Assembly: GCF_002081715.1 (NCBI RefSeq)
Contig: NZ_MUKP01000011.1
Span: 62,001 to 126,000, forward strand
Length of the DNA: 64,000 nucleotides
Source: Nocardia donostiensis
Lineage (GTDB): Bacteria > Actinomycetota > Actinomycetes > Mycobacteriales > Mycobacteriaceae
Direction: 5' to 3'
In this document: piece after piece, positions 6,592-15,521 of the stretch
Numbering within the stretch: position 1 is the first letter of the stretch
Layout: each line of letters starts with the position of its first letter
Program-made: the position numbers and the translations under genes
Notes under the pieces: generated by a model
Database searches by the model: none
Seen by the model: only the letters and a program-made list of their open reading frames with translations
What the model was told of the DNA's origin: nothing

Positions 6592-8673
6592 TCAGACTTG
6601 CTCGAGGGGGGGCGGGGCTGGGACTGCGGGCGGGGTGGCAGGTGCGGAGCGCTGCTGAGTGGGCGGTGCGGGCGGATCGGGCGGCGCCTCCTGAGTCGGT
6701 CCGGTAGCCGTGTCGACACCGGACGGGTGGAAGAAGCCTTGGAACGCGCCGTAACTGCCGCGGCCGTCGTCGACGGGGTTGTTGGTGTCCAGCGGGACCA
6801 TCTGACCGCTGGTGATGGTGTACAGACCGTCTGGGGTGACGACGACAAGGGCGCTGCGGTTTTCCCATTGAACTACGTCACCGGTGCGCAGATTGCTGGC
6901 GTCGACGGCAGTCCAGGGGGCGCCAGGCGTGGCTTCGCCTGGAGTTCCCGCGTAGGCGGCGCGGGCGTCGCTGCCGTTGGGGTTGTTGACCGCTCTGTTG
7001 AGAGCCTCGGCGACGGTGCTGGACACCTTTTGGGTGGTGCCGTTGGGGAGTTGGGCATCCACCATGCCATTGGCATTGATGACCGGTGGGGCGTCGGTGG
7101 GAGCGGGCGCGGTGACACCTGTGGGCGGAGACTGGGCAGCCGCCTGCTGAACCTGTTGTTGCTGTTGTTGCTGCTGCGCCGCTTCTTCTTCGCGCTCCTC
7201 CTTGCGTCTGTCGTCTTCCTCCCGCCTCTCCTGCATTGCTTGCATCATCTGGGGGATCATCCCCATCATTGCCATCAGCGGCATCATGCCGAGGCCAGGA
7301 TTGCCGCCGCCGGAAGCAGCGGCGGGCTGGACGGTCGGCTGGGCTCCGGTGCCGGGGTCGGTGTTCTGCCCTGAGTCGTTCGACGAGGAATCGGTTGCGC
7401 CCTCCTCTTCCTGCTTGCTGGGGTCGGAACCATAGTCCGGGGGTGCATTGAGCAGGTCGTCGATATCCTCCGGGCTGCCGGGAGTGGGCTTGCCATCCGG
7501 GTTGGTGGGGTCATCCGGGTTGGTGGGGTCGCCCGGATTGGTGGGATCGTTCGGGTCGGAGGGTGTGGGTGTCGGCGTGGGGGTAGGTGTCGGCGTGGGC
7601 GTCGGTACAGGTGTCGGTACAGGTGTCGGTACGGGTGTGGGTACGGGTGTGGGTACGGGTGTCGGCGTGGGTGTGGGCGGCGTGGGATCGTCGATGTCAA
7701 GGGCCGCGTCCTGGAATTTCTTGGTCGCTTTTGCGTACTCTTCGTCCCATTCCGCGGCTCTATCATCGATAGCCTTGACATAGAACCGCTGTTCGGCCTC
7801 TGCAGTCAGATAGAACTTGCCGTCCTCGCCTTTCTTGTAGGCGGTGATCTTGAGCGGGTTGCCCTCCGTATCCCTCCCGCCCAGATTGTATATGAGGTTG
7901 TCTCCGTCCCGATTGAGCTTCGTTTCATGCTCAGTATTTTCGAACTCGAATTCGAGTTGTTGGTTGAGGTAGTCCTTGATGCCCTTCAAATTCTTGAAGG
8001 TTTGGCTGTTTGTTACCGCAGAGTCTTCGGTCTTGACGTCGACTTTTTCGAGTTCGGTCTCGTGGTCATTCTGCCGGTTTTCCAGTTGGGTTTTCAAGTC
8101 GTCTTCATGGTTTATTACTTCTCCCCAGCCCTCCGGGGATGTGATCCTTTCGTCGTCGAGGATGTTGCTGAAGTCCGGTGCGGCCTTCGGGTTACGGGCG
8201 CCGAGTGTGTCGAACCCCCACTGCATCGTGAACTCGGTGTCCTGGATCAGCGCTATAAGATCCTCACTGGCGCCTCTCGGTATATGCAGCTTTACTTCAT
8301 GTAGATGCTTTTGATCGTCCTCGCTGGGAAGTTCTTCTTCGTACTCCCCGAATTCAATCTCTTCGGCCTCTTCTTCCCGCTCGTTCTTGGCTGCGACGAC
8401 ATCTGTTGTGTCACCGGTGTGAAGTGCGTTGACGAGCTCCCGGTATTTGTCGTTCTCGTCCAAGTTCTGATAGCGGCTGGCGTTGACAAGCTTCTGTATG
8501 ACACCGGGGTCGAGTTGCTCCATGGCCGTCTCGAAATCGGCTGCATTCAATTCGTCCAGCGCATCCAGCGATTTTTGGGCTTCGCCGTCCCCGGCCATGC
8601 CGTCGTTGCCGTACCACCCCCCCTCACTGTCATAACCTTCTATCTCTTGGACAGCATCTTCTGCCGCTCCCAT
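6592..8673 (-). CDS. Large acidic, Pro/Thr-repeat protein resembling type VII secretion-associated proteins
   Basis: This 693-residue protein begins at an ATG overlapping the upstream stop (TGATG), implying translational coupling. Residues 1-340 are hydrophilic, very acidic and probably helical. Residues about 335-365 are a PTPVPT repeat and 370-400 a TNPDDP-type repeat. Around residues 500-535 there is a charged coiled coil running into eight consecutive glutamines. The C-terminal part (about 585-650) contains NLRTGDVVQWENRSALVVV, LYTITSGQMVPL and GAFQGFFHP. That layout resembles the C-terminal module of mycobacterial ESX-associated proteins (DUF4226 neighbourhoods). There is no signal peptide or membrane span. 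The first half of the gene is visibly richer in A+T than its neighbours, which suggests transfer or relaxed constraint. Confidence 0.45.
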   Translation of the reverse strand: MGAAEDAVQEIEGYDSEGGWYGNDGMAGDGEAQKSLDALDELNAADFETAMEQLDPGVIQKLVNASRYQNLDENDKYRELVNALHTGDTTDVVAAKNEREEEAEEIEFGEYEEELPSEDDQKHLHEVKLHIPRGASEDLIALIQDTEFTMQWGFDTLGARNPKAAPDFSNILDDERITSPEGWGEVINHEDDLKTQLENRQNDHETELEKVDVKTEDSAVTNSQTFKNLKGIKDYLNQQLEFEFENTEHETKLNRDGDNLIYNLGGRDTEGNPLKITAYKKGEDGKFYLTAEAEQRFYVKAIDDRAAEWDEEYAKATKKFQDAALDIDDPTPPTPTPTPVPTPVPTPVPTPVPTPVPTPTPTPTPTPTPTPSDPNDPTNPGDPTNPDDPTNPDGKPTPGSPEDIDDLLNAPPDYGSDPSKQEEEGATDSSSNDSGQNTDPGTGAQPTVQPAAASGGGNPGLGMMPLMAMMGMIPQMMQAMQERREEDDRRKEEREEEAAQQQQQQQQVQQAAAQSPPTGVTAPAPTDAPPVINANGMVDAQLPNGTTQKVSSTVAEALNRAVNNPNGSDARAAYAGTPGEATPGAPWTAVDASNLRTGDVVQWENRSALVVVTPDGLYTITSGQMVPLDTNNPVDDGRGSYGAFQGFFHPSGVDTATGPTQEAPPDPPAPPTQQRSAPATPPAVPAPPPLEQV
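7499..7679. repeat. Two adjacent in-gene minisatellites (18-bp and 12-bp units)
   Basis: Bases 7499-7552 hold three copies of an 18-bp unit (GGGTTGGTGGGGTCATCC and variants). Bases 7562-7679 hold about ten copies of a 6/12-bp unit (GTGTCGGTACAG and variants). Both unit lengths are multiples of three, so gain or loss would change the linker length in the 693-residue protein without shifting frame. Confidence 0.85.
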
Positions 8674-10700
8674 CAGGCTCTCCTCTGCTCGCTGGAGCCC
8701 GCGGCCCCCTCCTGACCTTTCAGAATGTCAGCTATGGGCGGAGGAGCCCCACCGCGACCAGCTGAACCAACGCTGACGGAGTTGAGACGGGGAACGCCGG
8801 GATCGATACGGGGGCCACTGTCGAGACCCGGGACCGCCGTACCTGTGCCGGTCGTGTTCGTCGCCTGCACCGCCGATGCACCCGCCGCCGAGAACAATGG
8901 ATGCTCAACTATCTGGCCATAGGTGTAGTACGCATCGCGTAGAGTCTGCCGGTCGGGTTCACCTGCCGCGAGTAACAGCAGCAGTTCGACGGCGCGGCGC
9001 TCGAAAACCATGCTGCGCAGGGCTGCGGTGCCGGGGGTGTCCAGGCGGGCGCCGACAGGAACGTGGGACACGTCCACTCGCCGTGACTGCAGTGCCGCCG
9101 CCAACACACCATCGGCGACCCGTATCTGGTCCCACCAACTCGCCGGAACCGGCCGACCGGAGCGCAGCGCGTCGAGAATCTGTCGCCGCCAGGCACGGTG
9201 TTCGGAGACCCGCCCGTCGCCGACAGAGACGGCGGTGCTCACCTGCGCGTCCGCGGCGCGCGCCAACTCGAGGCAGGTGGCTTTGATATTGGATTCGGAT
9301 ACCTGAGCTGCCTGGTGCGCCAGCTTTTTCGGGCCGGATAGCGCGAGCCGATCGACCAATCCGGCACCGAGCGAGCTGAGGTCGACGGCCGACTCGGCTG
9401 CGGGCACCCAGCCCTCGAGGGCGACGTTGTCGCCGAGAGCCGCGCGCAGGTTGTCCGGGATTGCCGTGGACGACACCAGGGCGCTGATCCGGGCGTTCAT
9501 CCAGCGACCCTCCAGCAGACCGATCTCAGCGAGTATCCGGGCCGGGTCGCTTGTGCCTTCCAGTGCGGTGATGGCCTCCCGTTTCGTGGGTTCGAGGACG
9601 AAGTCCCACCGCCACGGGAGGACGACCTCCACGGGCAGGAACAGTCCGGGAGGCAGCCAGCCGCGCCCCTCGGTGGAGGTCAGCAGAATGAGGGGCCCGT
9701 CGGAAGTGCGTCCTACCCCCACCGCCCACTCCAGACCAGGTGTCGAATCTGCTACCTCGGCGAGGATCGCGCCGAGCAGGGTACGGGCGAGCAGCAGATC
9801 ATCGTCGACCTGCTCACCCACCACGAGCGACGGTAGTGACTGCCGGTCTTTGTCCGCATGTACCGCTGCTGCCAAGGGGCCGGTCGGCAAGGGCGCCGGG
9901 ATCCTGCCGCTCATGTTTGCACCGCTGGGGACGGGCGCCGCCGGGATCGGGCCGGTCGGCAGCGGCGCCGGCCCTGAGGGCATGCCCGTGAAACCGTTCG
10001 CGTCGGTGGCTGTGCCTCCCGGTATATCGGCGGTGCCGGGCTCCGGCATGCCGACCGAAAGCGGCGTGGGCCCGGTGGGTGCACTCCCGTCGAGCTGCGG
10101 CACCCATGGGGTGGGTGTCGGGGTGGATGCCGTGGGTGACCAGGGTGACCAGGCGGATGTGGCGGGTGACGGATCGGATGTGGTGGGTGGCGCAGCTGAA
10201 GTGACAGGTGGCGTGGAAGCCGGCACGGAGTGGCCGGTCTGGTCGGGAACGCTCGCGGTATCGGGTACGGATGCGGAAGGCTGTGCCGGTTGCGTGCCGT
10301 TCACCATCGGTGTGTCCGGACCCGGGCGCACGTGCGGGGCGGAATCGGGGAGCGCGCCGGGGGTCGGACCGGCCGGGACTGCGTCGGCGAAACCAGACGA
10401 CTGGTTGATGTAGCCCCCGGAGTTCTGATCGTTGTCTTCGAATGCCGCTGCCGCTGCAAGCAGTGCGTCTCGTGACTGCTCATGGTTGGCGGCGAGGTGT
10501 TCCGCAGCGGCGTGACGTCTGTCGTAGTAGTCCGTCAGAGCCGCTCGGACCGGGTCGGCAATCGTGCCGTAGCCAGAGGGGAACTCGGCGAGCCAAGCAT
10601 GTGGGATTTCTCCCCACTTCCGAATTCTGGCAGCGGCCAGCTCATGCTCTTTAGCAGCTCTGAGTAGCTCATCCGGCCGAACATCCATGTAATCGGGCAT
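8673..10700 (-). CDS. Type VII secretion target-like protein (EspC-like N-terminus, unknown C-terminal domain)
   Basis: The 675-residue protein starts MPDYMDVRPDELLRAAKEHE. Residues 5-95 form a helical hairpin with a WLAEFPSGYG turn and an FEDND end, which fits the EspC/WXG100-like targets of ESX systems. A Pro/Ala/Thr/Ser-rich linker (about 96-330) leads to a folded C-terminal region with ADSTPGLEWAVGVGRTSDGP and STEGRGWLPPGLFLPVEVVL. I associate that region with mycobacterial DUF5631/DUF5632 proteins such as Rv3899c, from memory. No enzyme motif is visible. It lies 34 bases after the YbaB-like gene and overlaps the next gene at TGATG, so the three are probably one transcript. The start at 10700 has AAGGA 11 bases upstream. 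Confidence 0.55.
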   Translation of the reverse strand: MPDYMDVRPDELLRAAKEHELAAARIRKWGEIPHAWLAEFPSGYGTIADPVRAALTDYYDRRHAAAEHLAANHEQSRDALLAAAAAFEDNDQNSGGYINQSSGFADAVPAGPTPGALPDSAPHVRPGPDTPMVNGTQPAQPSASVPDTASVPDQTGHSVPASTPPVTSAAPPTTSDPSPATSAWSPWSPTASTPTPTPWVPQLDGSAPTGPTPLSVGMPEPGTADIPGGTATDANGFTGMPSGPAPLPTGPIPAAPVPSGANMSGRIPAPLPTGPLAAAVHADKDRQSLPSLVVGEQVDDDLLLARTLLGAILAEVADSTPGLEWAVGVGRTSDGPLILLTSTEGRGWLPPGLFLPVEVVLPWRWDFVLEPTKREAITALEGTSDPARILAEIGLLEGRWMNARISALVSSTAIPDNLRAALGDNVALEGWVPAAESAVDLSSLGAGLVDRLALSGPKKLAHQAAQVSESNIKATCLELARAADAQVSTAVSVGDGRVSEHRAWRRQILDALRSGRPVPASWWDQIRVADGVLAAALQSRRVDVSHVPVGARLDTPGTAALRSMVFERRAVELLLLLAAGEPDRQTLRDAYYTYGQIVEHPLFSAAGASAVQATNTTGTGTAVPGLDSGPRIDPGVPRLNSVSVGSAGRGGAPPPIADILKGQEGAAGSSEQRRA

Positions 10701-10734
10701 GCTCGGTTGAATCCTTCCGCCATCTATCTCTGGT

Positions 10735-11118
10735 TCATTGTTCCGCCTTCCCAAAGTTGGGGATCGGCTGCTCCGGCGCGGCCCGCCACTCCCGCATGAT
10801 CTCCGCGAGTGGTCGCGGTCGGTTGCCGGCATCGTTCATGGCGATCTGGTATTGCAGCTGGGCGTCCGCGGTGCTCTCGGTGATAGCGGCCATGATGTCG
10901 GCGGCCAGTTCCTGATTGTCGAACCGGTCGCAGGTTCCGGGCGCCAGGTACAGGTCCCGCAACCGTCCCCTGGCGTCGACCTCGGGAATGACCAGACCGC
11001 TCGGGGACGGGCGACGTGCGAAGATCGCATCGGCCCGTTCGCGCACGTCGGCGATGCGGTGCCGCAACTCCCGGGACAGGGCGAGTGCGGCGCGGACGTC
11101 GGGGTGGAGTTCTCTCAT
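10735..11118 (-). CDS. YbaB/EbfC-family nucleoid-associated-like protein
   Basis: This is a 127-residue protein: an N-terminal amphipathic helix (HPDVRAALALSRELRHRIAD) is followed by SPSGLVIPEVDARGRLRDLY. That stretch matches the strand pattern of YbaB-fold proteins (as in G-x-V-x-V-x-V-x-x-x-G-x-L), and a second helix ELAADIMAAITES comes after it. YbaB proteins bind DNA as dimers; relatives such as EspL act in ESX loci as chaperone-like partners. The start is clear: AAGGAGGA at 11123-11130 precedes the ATG at 11118. Its place directly before the secretion-target-like gene favours the EspL-type role, by inference only. Confidence 0.6.
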   Translation of the reverse strand: MRELHPDVRAALALSRELRHRIADVRERADAIFARRPSPSGLVIPEVDARGRLRDLYLAPGTCDRFDNQELAADIMAAITESTADAQLQYQIAMNDAGNRPRPLAEIMREWRAAPEQPIPNFGKAEQ

Positions 11119-11430
11119 AGGGTCCTCCTTCATCCGCTGGCGGAAAACCCGCCTGTGCGGCGACTTCTCCTTCATTACCTCGGCAAGATCGTCGACCGGC
11201 ACCCGGGCCGGCCCGTGTCGTATGCCTACTGGTTCGGCCGTTCTTCGCCTCCGAACAACCCTGCTCGATGCTACGTGCACCGCAGCCCAGCGGTGAGCGT
11301 TGTCTTCCCGATCGTGGAGGGTCGGCTGAGCAGCCTGAGCTCGGCGGCGAATATACCGGCAGCGATGCCTTCGGGCAGGGTCCAGCAGCCCGGCGGCCCC
11401 GGGCGGCAGCTATGGGGAAGACGGCGCGGA
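11119..11430. other. 312-bp gap with no convincing gene
   Basis: Between the VirB6-like gene and the YbaB-like gene I see no frame with a credible start and composition. The frames here continue neighbouring genes out of register and are Arg/Ser/Pro-rich. The strong ribosome-binding site of the YbaB-like gene occupies the right end (11123-11130 on the minus strand). A short palindrome CGGGCCGGCCCG lies near 11208-11219. A promoter for the downstream minus-strand genes could sit here. Confidence 0.5.
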
Positions 11431-13635
11431 TTACGGGTCCCAGGGGTCGAGACCGTAGTCCAGGGTCAGGTGATCCAGGTTCGCGATGCGCATGGTGGTT
11501 CTGTCCAGGGCCGCGCGGTGTAGTTCCGTCGGGTCCTGGTAATAGGCTTTGGCCGCTGCCAAGTGGTCCCGCGCTACGCGCCCCGCGATGGCGCGACGGG
11601 TATCGCGGCCGACGCTGTTCCACTCGTCGGCGGTGATCGCGGCTCGCAGGGCCCGTGCCGAATCCCAGTTCTGTTCGACCTTGGCGATGAACGCGTTGTC
11701 GAGACTTGCGCCCGAGGGCAGGGGGCTGGTGTGCCGGACGAGGCCGTCCGCGGCGACCGCCGCCTGAGCGGCGAAGGCCCGGATCGCCGGATCGCCGATG
11801 TGATTCCCCACGGCGTAGCCGGTGGCTACGGCTTGTTGCGCGGCCCGGAAACCGTATGGGTTCTGCGACCGGGTGTTGTCCCGTACACCGCGTGCGCGCA
11901 TGGCGTCGTCGATCATCTGCCCGGTCGCCCCTGCGGCCACGAGCGTCGACACGAGGTGTTCGCCGGGCACCCGGTAGTCGATCAGTGTTTTCAAGGCGCG
12001 GGCCACCCCGAGTTCGGTGCCGATCCCGCCGTGTTTCCCGGCTTCCTGAACAGCCGCCATGAGCCAGCTCTGCCGGGCCAGATGTGCGTGCAGGTACTCG
12101 TCCACACGATATGGTGCGGTTATTGCGTCTGCGCGGGTGGAAGCCTTGTGTCCGCGGGCCAACGGGTTCAGCGGGTTGACGGTACGCCCGGCCAGCCAGG
12201 CCGTGAGCGGAGAGCTGTTCACCGTGTTGAGGGTGGTGGCCCAGGCGAGGATGCCGACCCCGGAAATGCCGGCGCCGGAAGCGTTCGCGTCGGCCACCGC
12301 CGCGGTGTCTTCGCTGCCGCTTCGTCCCTGAACCGCCCTGGCGAAACGGCTGGTGATCCAGGACGACCCGTCCGACATGCCTCTGCTCAGTCGCCACAGC
12401 TGGACGATGGCAACGAGCTCGACCAACGCGGCGATAACGATCACCGGCATCACCTGGCCGCTTGCCTGCCGGAACAGGTTGCCGAGGAACAGCAGGTACA
12501 CCCCGAGAAATACGGTGTAGGCGCACATCTTCGCTGCGGCGAGGAAGATTTCGACAAGATTGCGGATCAGCAGTGTTTGGCTGGGGCCGTACACGAACCC
12601 GCCCGCCGCGAAACCGAAAACCGCCAGGAATGCGTGGTAGATCGTGCTCATTCCGGCCCGGATGATCAGGCCGCCGAGTACAACAGCGAACGCGAGCAGG
12701 ACGGTGGCCGACAGCAATAGCAGCAGACCGGTGCCTAGTTGCCCCGCGGTGGGCTCGGCGGTCTTGGCTGAGGCCGCCAGGTCGCCGCACGCTTCGATCC
12801 CGCTCTTGACCCGGTCGGTATCGCCGGTCGTCAACCCCACCGACCAGGCATGTGCGCAGGCGGGCTGCTCGTCGATGACATGCCCGAAATTCCAGACCTG
12901 CAAGGGATAACGGGCCAAACCGTCGGCCAGCTCGGCCTGCATCTCTCCCACCAACTGATCCGGGTGTGCGTTGCCGTTGCCATCGAGACCGGCGGCGACC
13001 GTAATGCCCAGATCGCGTCCTTTGGCGAGTAAACCGTCGGACGACACCGCATCGGCGAGCGGATCGGCCAGAAACACCGCCCCGAGTATCGCGACTGCGA
13101 CCATGGTGACCGTCTGCATCGCGGCTTTCGCGTAGAAACCGCGGATCACGAACCAGGCCACGAAAAACGCGCCGATCGTCGCGGCTGTCACCAATACGAC
13201 GGGCGTGGCGATCTGGTCGGCCAGGGCGTTCGCTACCCCGTGCAAAGCCGCCGCGAACACATCTAGCCACCGAAAACTCAATGCGTAGCCGATGAACCAG
13301 ATCGCGGTTGTCACGATGATCATGTATCCGGCGAACTCCAACCCGAGCAGCGCCCACAGGCTCAAGGAGCCCGGCTCTAGCAGACTGCCTTCGTCGGTGA
13401 CGAACAGATAGTCGGCCAACGGCACCCCGGACGAATCCCGGATACCCATCCAAGCCACCGCGTCCATCCGCGAGGAGGGGATACTCGAGCTCCCGTCCTG
13501 CGCAGTCGCCACCGCGCCGACCGTGCCCGGAAAGACCAGCATCGCGAAGAACGCCAACGCAACGCAGATCAGGCGGCGTCGGCGGCGAGTGCCGAAGAGT
13601 GGGGTCCTATGTCCTGGTAACGCGAACGGTCGCAT
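11431..13635 (-). CDS. Polytopic VirB6/TrbL-like membrane protein
   Basis: The 734-residue protein opens with an Arg-rich stretch and a signal-like segment (LICVALAFFAMLVFPGTVGA, about residues 21-40). About seven hydrophobic spans follow, near 92-118, 137-163, 171-193, 296-322, 327-345, 360-385 and 393-414. An extracytoplasmic loop between the fourth and fifth spans carries two cysteines. The last 320 residues are soluble and Ala-rich. This layout is that of VirB6/TrbL inner-membrane channel subunits of conjugative type IV systems. No VirB4, VirD4, relaxase or integrase gene is present in the window, so it is either an orphan or part of a chromosomal secretion set encoded elsewhere. Its upstream region (13636-13897) is AT-rich and probably holds its promoter; the ribosome-binding site is weak. 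Confidence 0.6.
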   Translation of the reverse strand: MRPFALPGHRTPLFGTRRRRRLICVALAFFAMLVFPGTVGAVATAQDGSSSIPSSRMDAVAWMGIRDSSGVPLADYLFVTDEGSLLEPGSLSLWALLGLEFAGYMIIVTTAIWFIGYALSFRWLDVFAAALHGVANALADQIATPVVLVTAATIGAFFVAWFVIRGFYAKAAMQTVTMVAVAILGAVFLADPLADAVSSDGLLAKGRDLGITVAAGLDGNGNAHPDQLVGEMQAELADGLARYPLQVWNFGHVIDEQPACAHAWSVGLTTGDTDRVKSGIEACGDLAASAKTAEPTAGQLGTGLLLLLSATVLLAFAVVLGGLIIRAGMSTIYHAFLAVFGFAAGGFVYGPSQTLLIRNLVEIFLAAAKMCAYTVFLGVYLLFLGNLFRQASGQVMPVIVIAALVELVAIVQLWRLSRGMSDGSSWITSRFARAVQGRSGSEDTAAVADANASGAGISGVGILAWATTLNTVNSSPLTAWLAGRTVNPLNPLARGHKASTRADAITAPYRVDEYLHAHLARQSWLMAAVQEAGKHGGIGTELGVARALKTLIDYRVPGEHLVSTLVAAGATGQMIDDAMRARGVRDNTRSQNPYGFRAAQQAVATGYAVGNHIGDPAIRAFAAQAAVAADGLVRHTSPLPSGASLDNAFIAKVEQNWDSARALRAAITADEWNSVGRDTRRAIAGRVARDHLAAAKAYYQDPTELHRAALDRTTMRIANLDHLTLDYGLDPWDP

Positions 13636-13897
13636 CGGTGCGGTGTGTCACTCGTCGCGGTCGATGACCTGCATGTTGCTTGGTCTGTACGACCGCAGGC
13701 GAAGTGCTCTCCCTGTCATAAGGGCATTCGTAACGACGCCGGATGAAATTCAGCCGAACGCCTGGTTTACAGGCAGGGGTTCGGCAATGAATTGGGGCGC
13801 AACATCAGGTGTCGTCACCATTTTTGGGAATAGCGATAGAATGCACGGAATTTATTGTTCGCGAACGTGTTCCAATAACTGTCGATAGCGGAACGGA

Positions 13898-14104
13898 TCA
13901 GTCGTCGCTGGATTCGCGATTGCCGATATAGGCGAGCACGGCGGGGTCGTCGGAGACGATGCGGTCGACTTCCTCGCCGCCGGTGCAGGTGTAGAGGCCG
14001 ATGGTGACGGAGCCGGGGCGGCGGGCCACGACTCGCCAGAGCGCGCCGCAATCCGTCCAGCGGCGCAGGGCGGACACCTGGTCCACTGGTGCGGGGTCGG
14101 TCAC
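13898..14104 (-). CDS. Small conserved actinobacterial protein of unknown function
   Basis: The product has 68 residues: MTDPAPVDQVSALRRWTDCG at the start, then WRVVARRPGSVTIGLYTCTG, and ends AVLAYIGNRESSDD. The WRV-x(5-8)-VTIGLYTCxGGEE core and the AYIGxRxSS end are, from memory, shared by small hypothetical proteins across mycobacteria and nocardiae. It is probably a compact beta fold of about 70 residues. It has no signal peptide or membrane span. It is read on the same strand as udgB, whose stop is 80 bp away. I cannot propose a function. Confidence 0.7.
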   Translation of the reverse strand: MTDPAPVDQVSALRRWTDCGALWRVVARRPGSVTIGLYTCTGGEEVDRIVSDDPAVLAYIGNRESSDD

Positions 14105-14185
14105 GGGTGATGCTTTCTGGACGAGCGAGGGCTGTGCAGTCGACGCTACCCGGATTGCGCGGTCAGCGTCTCGGGCTGCGGCAGT

Positions 14186-14905
14186 TCACGGTCGATGCGG
14201 GAGTCCGGCGTTGGCGGCGGCCCTGCTCAGTACGTCCTCGACCATCGCGGGGGTGAGCCTGCCGGTGAAGGTGTTCTGCTGGCTCACGTGATAGCAGCCG
14301 TGCAGATGTAGCGGAGCGCGGTCGCGGGAGGCGGGTTCGAGGAGGACGTGGGCGCCGTGCCCGAACTTCGGGCGGGGGCGCGGCACCGCCCAGCCTGCGT
14401 CGGCGAGGGCGGGGAACAGGGCCTGCCAGCCGAAGGCGCCGAGTACGACGATCGACCGCATGGTGGGGGAGAGCAGTTCCAATTCGGTATCGAGCCAGTG
14501 GCGGCAGCGGTCGCGTTCGGCGGGGGTGGGTTTGTTCTCCGGCGGGGCGCAGCGCACCGGAGAGGTGATGCGCACACCGAGCAGGCGCAGGCCGTCGTCG
14601 CGATGCCGGGCGACGGGTTGGTTGGCCAGGCCGACGGCGTGCAGCGCGGCGTAGAGCACCGTGCCGCTGCGGTCGCCGGTGAACATGCGGCCGGTGCGGT
14701 TGGCGCCGTGCGCGGCCGGTGCCAACCCGACGATCAGCATTCTGGCGTCGGGCGGGCCGAAGCCCGGCACGGGGCGACCCCAGTACGTCTCGTCCCGGAA
14801 CGCGGCGCGTTTCTCGCGGGCCACCAGCTCCCGCCAGGCGACCAGGCGCGGGCAGGCGCGGCAGGTGGTGACGATACTGTCCAGCTCGGCGATGCTGCGG
14901 CACAC
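14186..14905 (-). CDS. udgB: Uracil-DNA glycosylase family 5 (UdgB), iron-sulfur type
   Basis: The enzyme removes uracil and probably hypoxanthine or ethenocytosine from DNA, starting base-excision repair, which matters in a GC-rich genome prone to cytosine deamination. The 239-residue protein has motif A as [14 protein letters not shown] (near residue 60) and a late motif [15 protein letters not shown]. Cysteines TCRACPRL near residue 15, [11 protein letters not shown] and [10 protein letters not shown] are placed to bind a [4Fe-4S] cluster, as in UdgB of Thermus and Rv1259. The GTG at 14905 is the best local start. The frame is open further upstream (through 14970), so a longer N-terminus is possible. 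Confidence 0.85.
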   Translation of the reverse strand: MCRSIAELDSIVTTCRACPRLVAWRELVAREKRAAFRDETYWGRPVPGFGPPDARMLIVGLAPAAHGANRTGRMFTGDRSGTVLYAALHAVGLANQPVARHRDDGLRLLGVRITSPVRCAPPENKPTPAERDRCRHWLDTELELLSPTMRSIVVLGAFGWQALFPALADAGWAVPRPRPKFGHGAHVLLEPASRDRAPLHLHGCYHVSQQNTFTGRLTPAMVEDVLSRAAANAGLPHRP

Positions 14906-15077
14906 TCTGCTGATTCGACCATACCGGTCGAATATTCTCGGACATTGGTCCAGTTCGGCGTGGTGAACCGGGGGAGGTTGTGATCACGGCCGATTGTTGT
15001 ACTGGTTGATAACATGGGCATTTCTGGTCGGCCGGATATTGGCGTCGCCCCCGATTCATCGCGAGAGAGTCGTTTCC

Positions 15078-15521
15078 ATGCAGTTTGAAATCGTCGAGCG
15101 GGACGAGACGTGGGTTGCCGGGCTGCCGGTGCGCAGCCCCAAACGCGCGCTCGGGGAACTGCGGGACCACGATCTGGAAGGCGCGTGGTCCTCGGTGCTG
15201 CACCATGAACTCGGCGGCCCGCTGGCCACCGCCTACACCGATTACGCCACCGATCTAGGGACCTACAACACCCAGATCGTCGGATATCAGTGCTCTTCGT
15301 TCGACCAGGTCACGCGGGGGCATCTGGTCGCCCGGCTGCCCGCGGGGGCGTATGCGCGCTTCTCCTCGGTCGGCAACTTCCCCCAGATCATGACCAGCCT
15401 GTGGGCGCAGATCGCCTACGCCGAGGAACACAATCAGATCAAGCGCACCCATACCGGCGATCTCGAGTGTTATCCGCACGCGTACAAGATCGATCTGTAC
15501 CTGGCGGTCGATCCCCGATGA
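15078..15521 (+). CDS. Stand-alone GyrI-like effector-binding domain protein (first of tandem pair)
   Basis: This 147-residue protein (MQFEIVERDETWVAGLPVRS) has the strand order of the AraC-type effector-binding or GyrI-like fold. It includes DYATDLGTYNTQIVGYQC, a VARLPAGAYARFSS strand, the QIMTSLWAQI helix and the closing YKIDLYLAV. Such domains bind drugs or other small amphipathic molecules; stand-alone versions can act as sequestering proteins or gyrase inhibitors. No DNA-binding domain is present. An AGAG-rich site lies before the ATG at 15078. The next gene starts inside its stop codon (ATGA), so the two proteins are probably co-produced and may form a heteromer. Confidence 0.7.
   Translation: MQFEIVERDETWVAGLPVRSPKRALGELRDHDLEGAWSSVLHHELGGPLATAYTDYATDLGTYNTQIVGYQCSSFDQVTRGHLVARLPAGAYARFSSVGNFPQIMTSLWAQIAYAEEHNQIKRTHTGDLECYPHAYKIDLYLAVDPR

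Noticed and set aside
10724..13453. A 909-codon minus-strand frame across the VirB6-like and YbaB-like genes
   Set aside because: It runs in another register of the same strand, is extremely Arg-rich and lacks motifs, while the in-register proteins have membrane spans, a signal-like segment and a strong ribosome-binding site.
5133..13900. An integrative element using tRNA-Ala as attachment site
   Set aside because: I looked for a second copy of the tRNA 3' end (GGTTCGATTCCCC...AGCTCCA) near 13.6-14.1 kb and for an integrase gene, and found neither. The locus may still be an old island, but there is no att evidence.
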